Below, in pieces: positions 46,670-55,897 of a stretch of 64,000 nucleotides of DNA (its first letter is position 1; the number at the start of each line of letters is the position of its first letter). The DNA lies in the NCBI RefSeq assembly GCF_000988205.1, contig NZ_LAYQ01000017.1:1932-65931 (forward strand), written 5' to 3'. Source of the DNA: Corynebacterium minutissimum (GTDB lineage: Bacteria; Actinomycetota; Actinomycetes; Mycobacteriales; Mycobacteriaceae). The notes beneath the pieces were generated by a model. That model was given only the letters and a program-made list of their open reading frames with translations, searched no databases and was not told where the DNA came from. The position numbers and the translations under genes are program-made.

Positions 46670-49312
46670 CTAGTGCGCTGCGGCATCCCAGTTCTTGCCC
46701 ACACCAACAGAGACTTCGAGCGGAACAGTCAACTCGATAGCCTTGTCCATCTCGCGTTCGAGGATGCGCTGGACTTCCTCCGCTTCACCTGGCGCCACCT
46801 CCACGACGAGTTCATCGTGAACCTGGAGCAACACGCGCGAGGCCAAACCTTCAAGCGCCTTGTCCGCGCGGATCATGGCGACCTTGATGATGTCTGCCGC
46901 CGTGCCCTGGATGGGCGCATTGAGGGCCGCGCGCTCGGCGTTTTCGCGCGCCACACGGTTATCGGAGTTGAGCTCCGGCAAGTAGCGCCGACGCCCAAAG
47001 ACCGTGGAGGTGTAGCCATCCTTGCGGGCCTGCACGACAACCTCATCGAGATAGCGCTTCACGCCACCGAAGCGTTCGAAGTAGCTCTCCATGATCTCCT
47101 TGGCTTCACGTGCCGGGATACCTAGCTGCTGCGACAGACCATAAGCGGAGAGACCATACACAAGGCCATAGGACATGGCCTTGACGCGGCGGCGCAGCTC
47201 TGGCGTGACCTCATCGACAGGGACGTCGAAAACCTTGGAGCCAACATAGTTGTGGAGGTCTTCGCCCTCACGGTAGGCCTCGATAAGGCCCGGATCAGCA
47301 GACAGGTGCGCCATAACGCGCATCTCGATCTGCGAGTAGTCCGCCGTAATCAGGGTTTCATAGCCTTCCCCCACCACAAAGGCCGAGCGGATCTGGCGCC
47401 CCGCCTCCGTGCGCACCGGAATGTTTTGCAGGTTCGGCTCCGTGGAGGACAACCGGCCCGTTGAGGTCACAGTCTGGTTGAACGTGGTGTGGATGCGGCC
47501 ATCCGGCTGGATGGTCTTGAGGAGCCCCTCCAGCGTTGTTTTCATCTTCTGATACTCGCGGTGCGCCAGCAGGTGGTCCAAGAAGGGGTGCGGGTGGGTA
47601 GCAGCGAGCTGCTCGATTTCCTTGGCCGCGGTGGAATAGCCAGTCTTGGTCTTCTTCGTCTTTGGCATATCGAAGGTCTCAAAAAGCACTGCCTGCAGCT
47701 GCTTCGGGGAGTTCAGATTGAGGGAATCGTCACCAGCGAGCTCGCGGGCAGCGCGCTCTTGCTCGTTAACCTGCTCGATGAAGGCATCGCGCTGCGTCTC
47801 CAGGACGTCTCGGTCCACCGCGATGCCGGCGGCTTCCATGCGCGCCAGGATGCTCACCAGAGGCAGCTCGAGGTCGGTATACAGCTCGAAGGAATCAATC
47901 TCCTGGAGTTGACTCGTCAATTCTGCCGCCAGCTCCATGATGGCGCCGGCCTGTTCCACAAGCTGATTGTCATCCAAGAGGGAGAGCTGCTCCGTGGCAG
48001 CCCCGAGGGACTTCTGCAGATGGCGCTGGTACACATCCGTCAAGGCGTAGGTGCGCTGGCCCGGCCGCAAGATATAGGCGGCGAGAGCGGTGTCGTGGGC
48101 AATTCCTTGCAGCTCGATTCCCCGGCCGGACAACATATGCCATGCCGCCTTTGCCTCGTGGAGGTACTTCGGCGCATCCGATTCCAACCAGGCAGCCAGT
48201 GCGGCGTCATCGGCCGCGTCCAGGTCCGCCAATTCAATCTGGAGTCCCTCGAAGGAGGAATCGACGAGTGCTAGTGCGGCGGCATCACCCGCGCCCGGTG
48301 TTCCGTCGCCTTGCACGAAGACCGCTACGTGTTCTTTGTCCTCGAGCCACTCAGCCAGCGGAGTGTCTACCACGGTCACCGATACGTCTGGTGCCTCCTC
48401 AGCCGCCGCGGCTTCAGCTGCTGCGTCATGCGGTACGGCGTTGAGGACCCGCTCGCGCAGATTCGTGCCGAATTCCAATTCATCAAAGCGAGCTGCCACC
48501 TCGCTAGCCACGGCACCCTTAAAGCCGAGGTCCGCCGGGCCGACCTCGAGGTCCATATCCGTCACCATTTGCGTGAGCTGTCGGTTGAGCTTGACCTGCT
48601 CGATGCGATCGCGGAAGTTTTGCCCCGCCACGCCCTTAATCTCCTCGGCGTGCTCGATGAGGCCATCCAAAGAGCCGTACTGCGTAATCCACTTCGTGGC
48701 GGTCTTCTCCCCTACCTTCGGGACAGACGGCAGGTTATCGGAGGGGTCCCCGCGCAGAGCTGCGAAATCTGGGTATTGCTCGGGGCTGAGGCCATACTTC
48801 TCTTCTACTGCCTCCGGGGTAAAGCGGTGCAGCTTGGAGACTCCGCGCATGGGATAGAGGACGGTCGTGGAGTCGTCGACAAGCTGCAAATAGTCGCGGT
48901 CACCAGTGACCAGGAAGGTCTCATAATCCGCGCCGGCCTGAGTGGACAACGTAGCCACGATGTCGTCAGCTTCGAAGTTATCGCGCGACAGCGTAGTGAT
49001 TCCAAGCGTCTCCAAAACCTCACGGATGAGCTCGACCTGGCCGCGGAACTCTTCGGGGGCGGCCTCACGCTGCGCCTTATACTCCGGGAACATCTCCGTG
49101 CGGAAGGTCTTTCGCCCCACATCGAAGGCCACCGCGACAAAGTCCGGCTTTTCCTCAGTCAGAATGTTCGCCAACATGGAAAGAAAGCCATACACCGCAT
49201 TAGTGTGCTGACCGCCCGAGGTGGAGAAGTTCTCTGCGGGCAGTGCATAAAATGCGCGAAAGGCCATGGAGTGGCCATCAATGAGCAGGAGTCGAGGCTG
49301 AGAAGTAGTCAC
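46670..49312 (-). CDS. polA: DNA polymerase I
   Basis: This 880-residue polymerase works in repair and Okazaki fragment processing. The N-terminal 5' nuclease domain (about 1-290; LVTGDRDYLQLVDD, GDPSDNLPSVPKVGEKTA) is intact. The middle domain (about 310-490) lacks the DxE of 3'-5' exonucleases, so proofreading is probably absent. The polymerase domain has motif A DYSQIEMRVMAHLSAD, O-helix KAMSYGLVYG and motif C VHDELVVE. I chose the GTG at 49312: TAGGAT lies 7 nt before it (leaderless), while the ATG at 49321 lies inside that -10. Confidence 0.94.
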   Translation of the reverse strand: MTTSQPRLLLIDGHSMAFRAFYALPAENFSTSGGQHTNAVYGFLSMLANILTEEKPDFVAVAFDVGRKTFRTEMFPEYKAQREAAPEEFRGQVELIREVLETLGITTLSRDNFEADDIVATLSTQAGADYETFLVTGDRDYLQLVDDSTTVLYPMRGVSKLHRFTPEAVEEKYGLSPEQYPDFAALRGDPSDNLPSVPKVGEKTATKWITQYGSLDGLIEHAEEIKGVAGQNFRDRIEQVKLNRQLTQMVTDMDLEVGPADLGFKGAVASEVAARFDELEFGTNLRERVLNAVPHDAAAEAAAAEEAPDVSVTVVDTPLAEWLEDKEHVAVFVQGDGTPGAGDAAALALVDSSFEGLQIELADLDAADDAALAAWLESDAPKYLHEAKAAWHMLSGRGIELQGIAHDTALAAYILRPGQRTYALTDVYQRHLQKSLGAATEQLSLLDDNQLVEQAGAIMELAAELTSQLQEIDSFELYTDLELPLVSILARMEAAGIAVDRDVLETQRDAFIEQVNEQERAARELAGDDSLNLNSPKQLQAVLFETFDMPKTKKTKTGYSTAAKEIEQLAATHPHPFLDHLLAHREYQKMKTTLEGLLKTIQPDGRIHTTFNQTVTSTGRLSSTEPNLQNIPVRTEAGRQIRSAFVVGEGYETLITADYSQIEMRVMAHLSADPGLIEAYREGEDLHNYVGSKVFDVPVDEVTPELRRRVKAMSYGLVYGLSAYGLSQQLGIPAREAKEIMESYFERFGGVKRYLDEVVVQARKDGYTSTVFGRRRYLPELNSDNRVARENAERAALNAPIQGTAADIIKVAMIRADKALEGLASRVLLQVHDELVVEVAPGEAEEVQRILEREMDKAIELTVPLEVSVGVGKNWDAAAH

Positions 49313-49412
49313 CCGGCCCATCCTAACGTGTTGCGCTCAATGACACCGTCGAGGGCCACAGGCAGGCAATTAGGTTCGAATTGGTCCGCTGCGCTAGTAT
49401 CGTTGCTTGTGC

Positions 49413-49486
49413 GCCCCTGTAGCCCAATTGGCAGAGGCAACGGATTCAAAACCCGTGTAGTGTGAGTTCGAGTCTCACCAGGGGCA
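49413..49486 (+). tRNA. tRNA with anticodon CAA (Leu by codon), short variable loop
   Basis: This 74-nt cloverleaf has acceptor GCCCCTG/CAGGGGC, D-stem GCC/GGC, anticodon stem ACGGA/CCCGT (A-C mismatch next to the loop), loop TTCAAAA with anticodon CAA at 49447-49449, a five-base variable loop (GTAGT), T-stem GTGAG/CTCAC with TTCGAGT, and discriminator A. CCA is not encoded. CAA reads the leucine codon UUG, yet bacterial tRNA-Leu normally has a long variable arm. A TAGTAT -10 lies at 49395-49400. Identity as leucine is therefore tentative. Confidence 0.85.
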
Positions 49487-49553
49487 CAATTCCACCCCAC
49501 GACAGAGCCTGTTGTGGGGTGTTAGCGTTTTCAACGGAAAGGAACCCGTCGCC

Positions 49554-49829
49554 ATGCGTCGCACTATCATCGCTGTGAGCACCGCCATTGCCCTCACCGT
49601 AGGCGGCACCGCCGCTGCTACTGCTGCCGAATCTAGCGCGGACAAGCAGATATCCACCAAGGTTGAAGGCTCTTCTTACTATCAAGAACTGCGCAAGTCC
49701 ACGGCTTCCTCGAACGATCCTCAGCTGAATAATTTCTACGCAGTGCTTCTCGACGGCCTCGTCGGCCTCACTGTCTTCGCCATCCTGGGATCGATCTACG
49801 GTGAAGTATCCAAGCGCCTGCCGATGTAA
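49554..49829 (+). CDS. Small exported protein with C-terminal hydrophobic segment
   Basis: This 91-residue protein reads MRRTIIAVSTAIALTVGGTA, a signal peptide with predicted cleavage after ATAA (about residue 25). The C-terminal part holds a hydrophobic stretch (VLLDGLVGLTVFAILGSIYG) likely to anchor it in the membrane, then a short basic tail. The start has GGAAAGGAA upstream. It lies just downstream of the tRNA. No family recognised. Confidence 0.75.
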   Translation: MRRTIIAVSTAIALTVGGTAAATAAESSADKQISTKVEGSSYYQELRKSTASSNDPQLNNFYAVLLDGLVGLTVFAILGSIYGEVSKRLPM

Positions 49830-49965
49830 AAGACGTATATCCTTCTACTGATTGAATAGTTTGCATAAGCCTGCGTTGAGGTGAGAGAATAAAAAGTCAT
49901 CTGCTCACCCGCTCTTCCCGGCACGGCAATCCCACCGGGTAGACAGTCAAGGTTACTTTCGGTTT

Positions 49966-50781
49966 ATGCATTATCTTTTCAACGCCATTCGCGGCGCCCT
50001 TATTGGCATGGCCGAGTTAGTCCCCGGAATCTCCGGCGGCACAGTTGCGCTCATCGTCGGTATCTATGAGCGCGCTTTGCATAACGCCAATGATCTCATC
50101 TCCGGCCGCTTTAAGAAGGTCGAATGGGGCTTCCTCGTGTCCGTGGCCGTCGGCATGTTTGCCGCAGTTTTCGGATTCTCCACGATCCTCCATAACTTTG
50201 TGGAGGGCCAGGTTTCGCTATCCAGCGCTCTCTTCCTCGGCATGGTCGCTATATCTATCATCGTGCCGCTGAGCATGATGTCGCGTTTTTCACCCGCGTC
50301 CATCGCCGCGCTTGTTATCGCCGCCGTCGCAATCTTCTTCGTCACCGGCTTCACCTCCACCCCAGTGGAAGACCCCAACCTGCTCGTGGTTTTCCTAGCG
50401 GCCATGGTTGCCGTGTGCGCGCTCGTTCTTCCCGGTGTCTCAGGCTCCCTTATTTTGCTGACGATGGGACTTTACGCACCAATCATTGGCGCGGTCTCAG
50501 ACCGCAACATGGTCGTCGTGGGTGTCTTCGCGCTCGGCGCGGTGTGTGGCCTCGCAGCTTTCGTCAAGGTATTGAACTACCTGCTGGATAATCACCGCGA
50601 TGTCACCCTTGCAGCCATGGCTGGTTTCATGCTCGGCTCCCTGCGTGCGTTGTGGCCGTGGGGCGCTGACCAAGACGCCTCCACACCACTGATCCTGCTT
50701 ATGTTCGCGATTGGCGGCATCATCGTGGCCATTTTCATCGTTGTGGACCGGCGCAAAGCCGCTAGCTACCAAGAGAGTTAA
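49966..50781 (+). CDS. DUF368 membrane protein, polyprenyl-phosphate translocase family
   Basis: This 271-residue protein has about eight hydrophobic helices and the family signature AELVPGISGGTVALIVGIYE near the N-terminus, repeated in weaker form as ALVLPGVSGSLILLTMGLY, as expected for an inverted-repeat fold. DUF368 (PopT) proteins recycle undecaprenyl phosphate across the membrane; in corynebacteria the lipid would be decaprenyl phosphate. That role here is inference. TACTTT lies 6 nt before the ATG. It is the first gene of a four-gene operon with an ABC importer, 3 nt apart. Confidence 0.85.
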   Translation: MHYLFNAIRGALIGMAELVPGISGGTVALIVGIYERALHNANDLISGRFKKVEWGFLVSVAVGMFAAVFGFSTILHNFVEGQVSLSSALFLGMVAISIIVPLSMMSRFSPASIAALVIAAVAIFFVTGFTSTPVEDPNLLVVFLAAMVAVCALVLPGVSGSLILLTMGLYAPIIGAVSDRNMVVVGVFALGAVCGLAAFVKVLNYLLDNHRDVTLAAMAGFMLGSLRALWPWGADQDASTPLILLMFAIGGIIVAIFIVVDRRKAASYQES

Positions 50782-50784
50782 AGC

Positions 50785-51666
50785 ATGAGAAAGAAAACGG
50801 CCATCGCGGGCGCTGCCGGGTTGCTAGCATCCGCGACCCTCTCCGGCTGTGTCCCAAACGAGGAGCCGGCGCTGCCGGAAGGCTGGTCCGCGCCCAACGT
50901 GGATATGGTTCCTGAGATTGCCGCGATGTACGAGGACGCCGATGGCGTCCTCACCGTAGGCACGAACCCGCCTTTTGCACCTTTCGAATTCAAGGATTCC
51001 GACGGCTCGATCATCGGCCTAGAGATGGACTTGGCCAATGCCGTCGCCCAAGTATTGGGGCTTGAATTTCAGCCGGTGGAGCAAGACTTCTCCATGATTC
51101 TACCGGCGGTCCAAGCCGGACAAATTGATCTCGGCGGTTCCGGATTCACCGATACCGATGAGCGGCGCGAGAACTTCGATTTCGTCGATATTCTCTACGC
51201 CGGCATTCAGTGGGCGAAACTCACCGATGGCCCCAATGAGGTGGACCCATCCAACCCCTGTGGCCTCACCGTCGCGGTCCAGCGCACCACGGTGTCGGAA
51301 ACCGACGATCTGCGCCCCAAGCAGGAAGCCTGCGACGGCGACCTGACCATTCTTCCCTATGACACGAGCGACAATGCCGCTCTTGCCGTACTTATGGGGC
51401 GCGCTGATGCTCTCTCAGCGGACTCCCCCGTTTCTGCCTGGGCTGTCAACCGCTCAGATGGACGTATGTCCATGGTCGGCGAAATGTTCGACGCGGCACC
51501 CTACGGCTTCGCCGTGCCCAAGGATTCTGACCTCGGACCCGCCGTGGCCGCGGCACTCCAACACCTCATCGACACCGGAGCCTATGCAGAGATACTCAAT
51601 AAGTGGGGCGTCGACGAGGGCCTCGTCGAGCACGCAATGATTAATGAAAGGCCGATCAATGACTAA
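50785..51666 (+). CDS. ABC transporter substrate-binding lipoprotein (polar amino acid type)
   Basis: This 293-residue protein has a signal peptide with lipobox LSGC (Cys about 22). The mature part is a family 3 binding protein: VGTNPPFAPFEFKDSDGSI, GLEMDLANAVAQVLG, QAGQIDLGGSGFTDTDERREN and a GFAVPKDSDLGPAVAAALQ end, typical of polar amino-acid receptors. The ligand is unknown. It overlaps the permease gene by 8 nt and lies 3 nt after the DUF368 gene. Confidence 0.9.
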   Translation: MRKKTAIAGAAGLLASATLSGCVPNEEPALPEGWSAPNVDMVPEIAAMYEDADGVLTVGTNPPFAPFEFKDSDGSIIGLEMDLANAVAQVLGLEFQPVEQDFSMILPAVQAGQIDLGGSGFTDTDERRENFDFVDILYAGIQWAKLTDGPNEVDPSNPCGLTVAVQRTTVSETDDLRPKQEACDGDLTILPYDTSDNAALAVLMGRADALSADSPVSAWAVNRSDGRMSMVGEMFDAAPYGFAVPKDSDLGPAVAAALQHLIDTGAYAEILNKWGVDEGLVEHAMINERPIND

Positions 51667-52612
51667 CTCCTCTCTCCCGGCAGCGTCGGAGTCGTCGGCT
51701 TCGACTACCCCAGAAAAGATCGAAGCCCGCCCACTGCGCCACCCTTGGCGCTGGGTCTTCGCTACCCTCCTCGCGCTGCTTGCAGTGTGGTTCATCATCT
51801 CCTCGGCACGCAACGAGGCCTTCGGATGGGGAACGTATTTCCAGTATCTTTTCGATACTCGGATTGCCACCGCTGCACTGCACACCATTGCCATTACGAT
51901 TCTGGCGATGATCATCGGCGTCGTGGGCGGCGCTGCCCTCGCGGTGATGCGCATGTCCCCCAACCCTGTGCTGGGAGGCGTGTCGTGGGTCTTCCTGTGG
52001 CTCTTCCGTGGCACGCCAATCTACGTACAGCTCGTTTTCTGGGGTCTACTTTCAGCCCTCTACCAATCCATCAACCTAGGATTCGCGGAGATTTCCCTCA
52101 CCGAGGTTCTCAATAACGCATTCCTTCTTTCCGTCTTGGGCTTGGGCCTCAACGAAGCCGCATACATGGCGGAGATTGTCCGCTCCGGTATCTCCTCCGT
52201 TCCGGAAGGCCAGAAGGAAGCCAGCAAGGCCCTGGGAATGGGCTGGTGGATGACCATGCGCCGCACGGTGCTGCCGCAGGCTATGCGCATCATCATCCCG
52301 CCGACCGGCAATGAGTTCATTTCTCTGCTCAAGACTTCCTCCCTTGTGGTTGCCATTCCCTACACCGCCGAAATCTTTGGCCGCGCTACGGATATCTCCG
52401 CTGCGCTCTTCGAGCCCATTCCGCTTCTGATGGTGGCCGCGACGTGGTACCTGGCCATCACCTCTCTGCTCATGGTGGGCCAGTACTTCCTGGAGCGCCG
52501 CTTTGAGCGCGGCGCCACCCGCGAGCTCACCGGCCGCCAGCTGGCCGCGCTAGCGGATGCCGAAGGAACTATCCCCCGCAACGTCTCTGTCATCCCGGAG
52601 GTAAAGAACTAA
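51659..52612 (+). CDS. ABC transporter permease (polar amino acid type)
   Basis: This 317-residue integral membrane protein has a polar N-terminal tail of about 35 residues and four to five hydrophobic segments. The HisM-type signature [28 protein letters not shown] couples it to the ATPase, and [20 protein letters not shown] follows. The start at 51659 overlaps the binding-protein stop; an earlier ATG at 51644 is less likely. Its stop overlaps the ATPase start as TAATG. Confidence 0.92.
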   Translation: MTNSSLPAASESSASTTPEKIEARPLRHPWRWVFATLLALLAVWFIISSARNEAFGWGTYFQYLFDTRIATAALHTIAITILAMIIGVVGGAALAVMRMSPNPVLGGVSWVFLWLFRGTPIYVQLVFWGLLSALYQSINLGFAEISLTEVLNNAFLLSVLGLGLNEAAYMAEIVRSGISSVPEGQKEASKALGMGWWMTMRRTVLPQAMRIIIPPTGNEFISLLKTSSLVVAIPYTAEIFGRATDISAALFEPIPLLMVAATWYLAITSLLMVGQYFLERRFERGATRELTGRQLAALADAEGTIPRNVSVIPEVKN

Positions 52613-53376
52613 TGACCACCCCCATGATCTCCGCGCAGAATGTGCACAAATCCTTCGGCCAGCTCGAGGTTCTTAAAGGAATCGACCTCACCGTCATGCC
52701 CGGCGAGGTCACCTGTCTCTTGGGTCCCTCCGGTTCCGGCAAGTCCACCTTCCTGCGCTGCTGCAATCACTTAGAGAAGGTCACGGCAGGCCGCCTCTAC
52801 ATTGACGGCGAGCTCATCGGTTTCCGCGAGCGCAACGGCGTGCTCTATGAGATCTCCGAGAAGGAAGCCGCCGCCCAGCGCCAGGATATCGGCATGGTCT
52901 TCCAACAGTTCAACCTGTTTAGCCACCGCACCGTGCTGGAAAACATCATCGAGGCACCGGTCCAGGTAAAGAAGCAGAGCCCAGAGCAAGCCAAAAAGAA
53001 GGCCATGGAGCTGCTGGACAAGGTCGGCCTCGCGCACAAGGCGGATGCCTATCCGGTGCAACTGTCAGGTGGTCAGCAGCAGCGTGTCGCCATTGCCCGC
53101 GCGGTTGCCATGGACCCGAAGCTGATGCTCTTCGACGAGCCCACCTCCGCCCTCGACCCCGAGCTCGTCGGTGAGGTGCTGCGCGTCATGAAGGAGCTTG
53201 CCGCCGACGGCATGACCATGCTTGTCGTGACCCATGAGATGGGCTTTGCCCGGGAGGTCGCCGACACCATTGTCTTCATGGATGGCGGCAGTGTCGTCGA
53301 AACCGGTACGCCTGAGCAACTCTTGGACAACCCGCAGCACCAGCGCACGAAGGATTTCCTCTCTTCGCTGCTCTAG
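52612..53376 (+). CDS. ABC transporter ATP-binding protein (polar amino acid type)
   Basis: This 254-residue ATPase is of the GlnQ/HisP type. Walker [10 protein letters not shown] (about 38), Q-loop [17 protein letters not shown], signature [14 protein letters not shown] (about 145), Walker [15 protein letters not shown] and the H-loop VVTHEMGF are intact. It energises import by the permease and binding protein just upstream. It is followed by a very long inverted repeat. Confidence 0.94.
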   Translation: MTTPMISAQNVHKSFGQLEVLKGIDLTVMPGEVTCLLGPSGSGKSTFLRCCNHLEKVTAGRLYIDGELIGFRERNGVLYEISEKEAAAQRQDIGMVFQQFNLFSHRTVLENIIEAPVQVKKQSPEQAKKKAMELLDKVGLAHKADAYPVQLSGGQQQRVAIARAVAMDPKLMLFDEPTSALDPELVGEVLRVMKELAADGMTMLVVTHEMGFAREVADTIVFMDGGSVVETGTPEQLLDNPQHQRTKDFLSSLL

Positions 53377-53395
53377 CACGGAACACCGCCGCCGC

Positions 53396-53466
53396 AACTG
53401 CCCTAGTTGCCAAAGTTATTGCCTCTGACTCAAGATCTGGCAATAACTTCGTCAACTAGGGCAGTT
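53396..53466 (+). repeat. Long inverted repeat after the ABC operon
   Basis: A perfect 14-nt outer arm (AACTGCCCTAGTTG at 53396-53409 with its complement at 53453-53466) encloses a second perfect 11-nt arm (AAGTTATTGCC at 53413-53423 with its complement at 53439-53449) and a 15-nt loop. The plus strand then reads TTTTCT, so it can act as a terminator, but it is far longer than the other terminators here. Confidence 0.85.
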
Positions 53467-53493
53467 TTCTATTTGAACCCGTCCAAGACAAAG

Positions 53494-53532
53494 CTCCGAC
53501 CAGTTCACAAAGGATAGCTGGCCGGAGTTTTC
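53494..53532. terminator. Bidirectional terminator between the ABC and nusB transcripts
   Basis: A stem of 9 pairs plus one G-U (CTCCGACCAG / CTGGCCGGAG, 14-nt loop) is followed by TTTTCT on the plus strand and CTTTGTC on the minus strand. It serves the converging ABC operon and nusB. Confidence 0.7.
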
Positions 53533-53573
53533 TGAAGAGAGCTAGCGAAACAGCTAACGCTAGCGGTGGGGTT

Positions 53574-54104
53574 CTATTCGGTGTCCCTTTCCGTTTCCGC
53601 AGTCTCAGCGGGCTCCTCAGAGTCCTCGGCGGAGGCCGAGGCCATCGGGCTATCCGCGGACTGGGCTTGGATGACGTCATCCAGCACCGCGTGGATGTAG
53701 GGCGCGGCCTTGTCATTGGAGTACTCCGAGGCAAGCTCTACGCCTTCGACGAGCGCAGTCGCGTTGGGAACATCCGCGTTGAAGAGGATTTCCCATACCG
53801 CTACGCGCATGATCGCGCGGTCAACAGCAGGGATGCGCTCGAGGGACCATTCGCTGGAAAGGTAGCGGGCGATGGCGTCATCGATAGCGTCCAACTCTTC
53901 AGCTGCGCCGCTGACGATCTCGCGGGTGTACTCAGCGATCGGCGCCACACCATTTTCCGGATCGCGGGCAAGCTCGACGCGGTCCTCCACGATTGCTACC
54001 GGATCAACATCGCGCGACTCTGCCTCGAAGAGGATATCTGCGGCTCGGCGGCGCGCACGGTAGCGCGCCGTGTGACGCTTATAGTTAGGCTCTGGCTGGG
54101 TCAT
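53574..54104 (-). CDS. nusB: Transcription antitermination factor NusB
   Basis: This 176-residue RNA-binding factor works with NusE at rRNA boxA sites. The helical core [38 protein letters not shown] and [20 protein letters not shown] is conserved, ending with [18 protein letters not shown]. The last 30 residues are an acidic Ser/Glu-rich tail. I chose the ATG at 54104 right after efp; upstream frame is inside efp. It relates functionally to the rRNA leader signals at the start of the window. Confidence 0.95.
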   Translation of the reverse strand: MTQPEPNYKRHTARYRARRRAADILFEAESRDVDPVAIVEDRVELARDPENGVAPIAEYTREIVSGAAEELDAIDDAIARYLSSEWSLERIPAVDRAIMRVAVWEILFNADVPNATALVEGVELASEYSNDKAAPYIHAVLDDVIQAQSADSPMASASAEDSEEPAETAETERDTE

Positions 54105-54105
54105 C

Positions 54106-54669
54106 TTAGTTGTTAACGCGAGACAGGTACTCGCCAGTACGCGTATCGATCTTGAGGGTGTTACCGGTCTCAATGAACAACGGAACCTGGATCTCAGCAC
54201 CGGTCTCGAGCGTCGCCGGCTTAGTGCCGCCGCTGGAGCGGTCACCCTGCAGACCCGGCTCAGTGTGCTCCACCTTCAGGTCAACGGAGATCGGCAGCTC
54301 ACCGAACAGAGCCTCACCGTCGTGGAAGGAGACCTGGACGCGCATGTTTTCCAGAAGGAACTTGCCGGCGTCGCCGAACTTGTCAAATGGCAGCTCGTAC
54401 TGCTCGTAGGTCTTATCATCCATGACCACGTAGTTCTGGCCATCGTTGTACAGGTAGGTCATGTCGCGGCGGTCGACGTTAGCGGTCTCCACCTTCACGC
54501 CAGCGTTGAAAGTCTTGTCCGTTACCTTGCCAGAGACCACGTCCTTGAGCTTGGTACGCACGAAAGCTGGGCCCTTGCCCGGCTTCACATGCTGAAACTC
54601 AACAATCTGCTGCAGCTTGTTGTCGATCTTCAGAACGAGACCGTTCTTGAAATCAGTGGTATCTGCCAT
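54106..54669 (-). CDS. efp: Elongation factor P
   Basis: This 187-residue factor relieves ribosome stalling at polyproline. The KOW-like N-domain with the tip [10 protein letters not shown] (Lys at the tip, about residue 32) and two OB domains follow; the C-terminal signature is [20 protein letters not shown]. No modification enzyme gene is adjacent, so the tip state cannot be judged. It lies 94 nt after pepQ and ends 1 nt before nusB. Confidence 0.97.
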   Translation of the reverse strand: MADTTDFKNGLVLKIDNKLQQIVEFQHVKPGKGPAFVRTKLKDVVSGKVTDKTFNAGVKVETANVDRRDMTYLYNDGQNYVVMDDKTYEQYELPFDKFGDAGKFLLENMRVQVSFHDGEALFGELPISVDLKVEHTEPGLQGDRSSGGTKPATLETGAEIQVPLFIETGNTLKIDTRTGEYLSRVNN

Positions 54670-54763
54670 GAAATGACTCTCCCAAATTACTTGTAGTCGA
54701 AACTATGAAAACAGTGTCTAAGCATACCGTACGCACGGCACCAGCGGAGCGAAGGGGTGCTGG

Positions 54764-55854
54764 CTACAGCACCTGAAGTTCCTTCGGGTAGGGCGTAATG
54801 ATCTTCGCTGCACCGGAGGTAATGAAAAGACTGTCCTCGATACGAACGCCACCCTTGCCCGGGATGTAAATGCCTGGCTCGATGGTCAATGTCATGCCTT
54901 CAGCCAACTCGCCCTTTCCGGTTTTCGCTGCGGAGGGGCCTTCGTGCACGTCAAGACCGATGCCGTGACCGGTGGAGTGGACGAAGTACTCGCCATAGCC
55001 GGCGTCGGCAATAATGTCGCGGCAGGCCGCGTCAACGTCGACAAGCTTCGCGCCCGGCACCGCAGCCTTGACGCCTGCTTCCTGGGCCCGCAGCACGACG
55101 TCATAGATCTCGCGGGCAAAGTCGGTGACCTCACCGATAGCGAAGGTGCGTGTGCAGTCGGAGTTAAAGCCGCGCAGGTGGGCTCCGAAGTCGATCGTGA
55201 CCAGGTCACCCTTGCGCAGCTCGCGGTCATCCGCGCCGTGGTGGGGTTTAGCGGAGTTCTCGCCGGAGGCACGATGGTGTCAAAGCTCACGCGCTCCGAA
55301 CCGAGCATGCGCATGCGGTATTCCAAGTCAGCAGCGACCTGTCGCTCTGTGCGGCCAGCAGCTACCTCACCCGCCTCGATAAGATCGGTGAGCGCCTGGT
55401 TTGCCAAAGCGGCAATTTCCTCCAGTTTCTGAAGCTCAATGTTGTCCTTGACCAAGCGAATCTTCTCAATCACCCCGGTGACTGGAACCAGCGTCACGCC
55501 TTCGGGCGTCGCCTTCTCCAGACGCTCGAGTTGCGCAACAGTGACATAGTCCGCCTCGTAGCCAACCCGCAGATCATCGGATACCTTCTCCAGCAGGTGC
55601 GGGCCCACATCGCGGCCAAGGCTGGCTTCGATATCCGGGACTTCCTGTGCAATCTGGGTTGTGTAGCGGCCATCAGTTGCCATGAGCGCGGAGAGATCCT
55701 TGCGGAGCAACAAACCGCCATTCGAGCCGGAAAAACCCGTCAGGTAGCGCACGTGCGTCAAGTGGGTAACAATAATGGCGTCAATACGCTGGCCGGACAG
55801 CTCGGTCATAAGCTTACGGCGACGGTTGCTATAACGAGTATCGGCTAATGCCAT
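54764..55854 (-). pseudogene. pepQ: Xaa-Pro dipeptidase/aminopeptidase (M24), single-base frameshift
   Basis: This M24 metallopeptidase removes residues before proline. The N-terminal creatinase-like domain (VTHLTHVRYLTGFSGSNG, LMATDGRYTTQIAQE) runs from the ATG at 55854. At about 55270, after VSFDTIV, one base seems missing (one C of CC on the plus strand); adding it gives ASGENSAKPHHGA and the metal-binding DFGAH, joining the downstream frame with HSTGHGIGLDVHEGP and TIEPGIYIPGKGGVRIED. The repaired protein is 363 residues, the usual length. Probably a sequence error. It lies in the usual place between aroQ and efp. Confidence 0.9.
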
Positions 55855-55897
55855 GAGAGAACCACTCCATTCATTTTCAAGCGATACTCCATGATAG

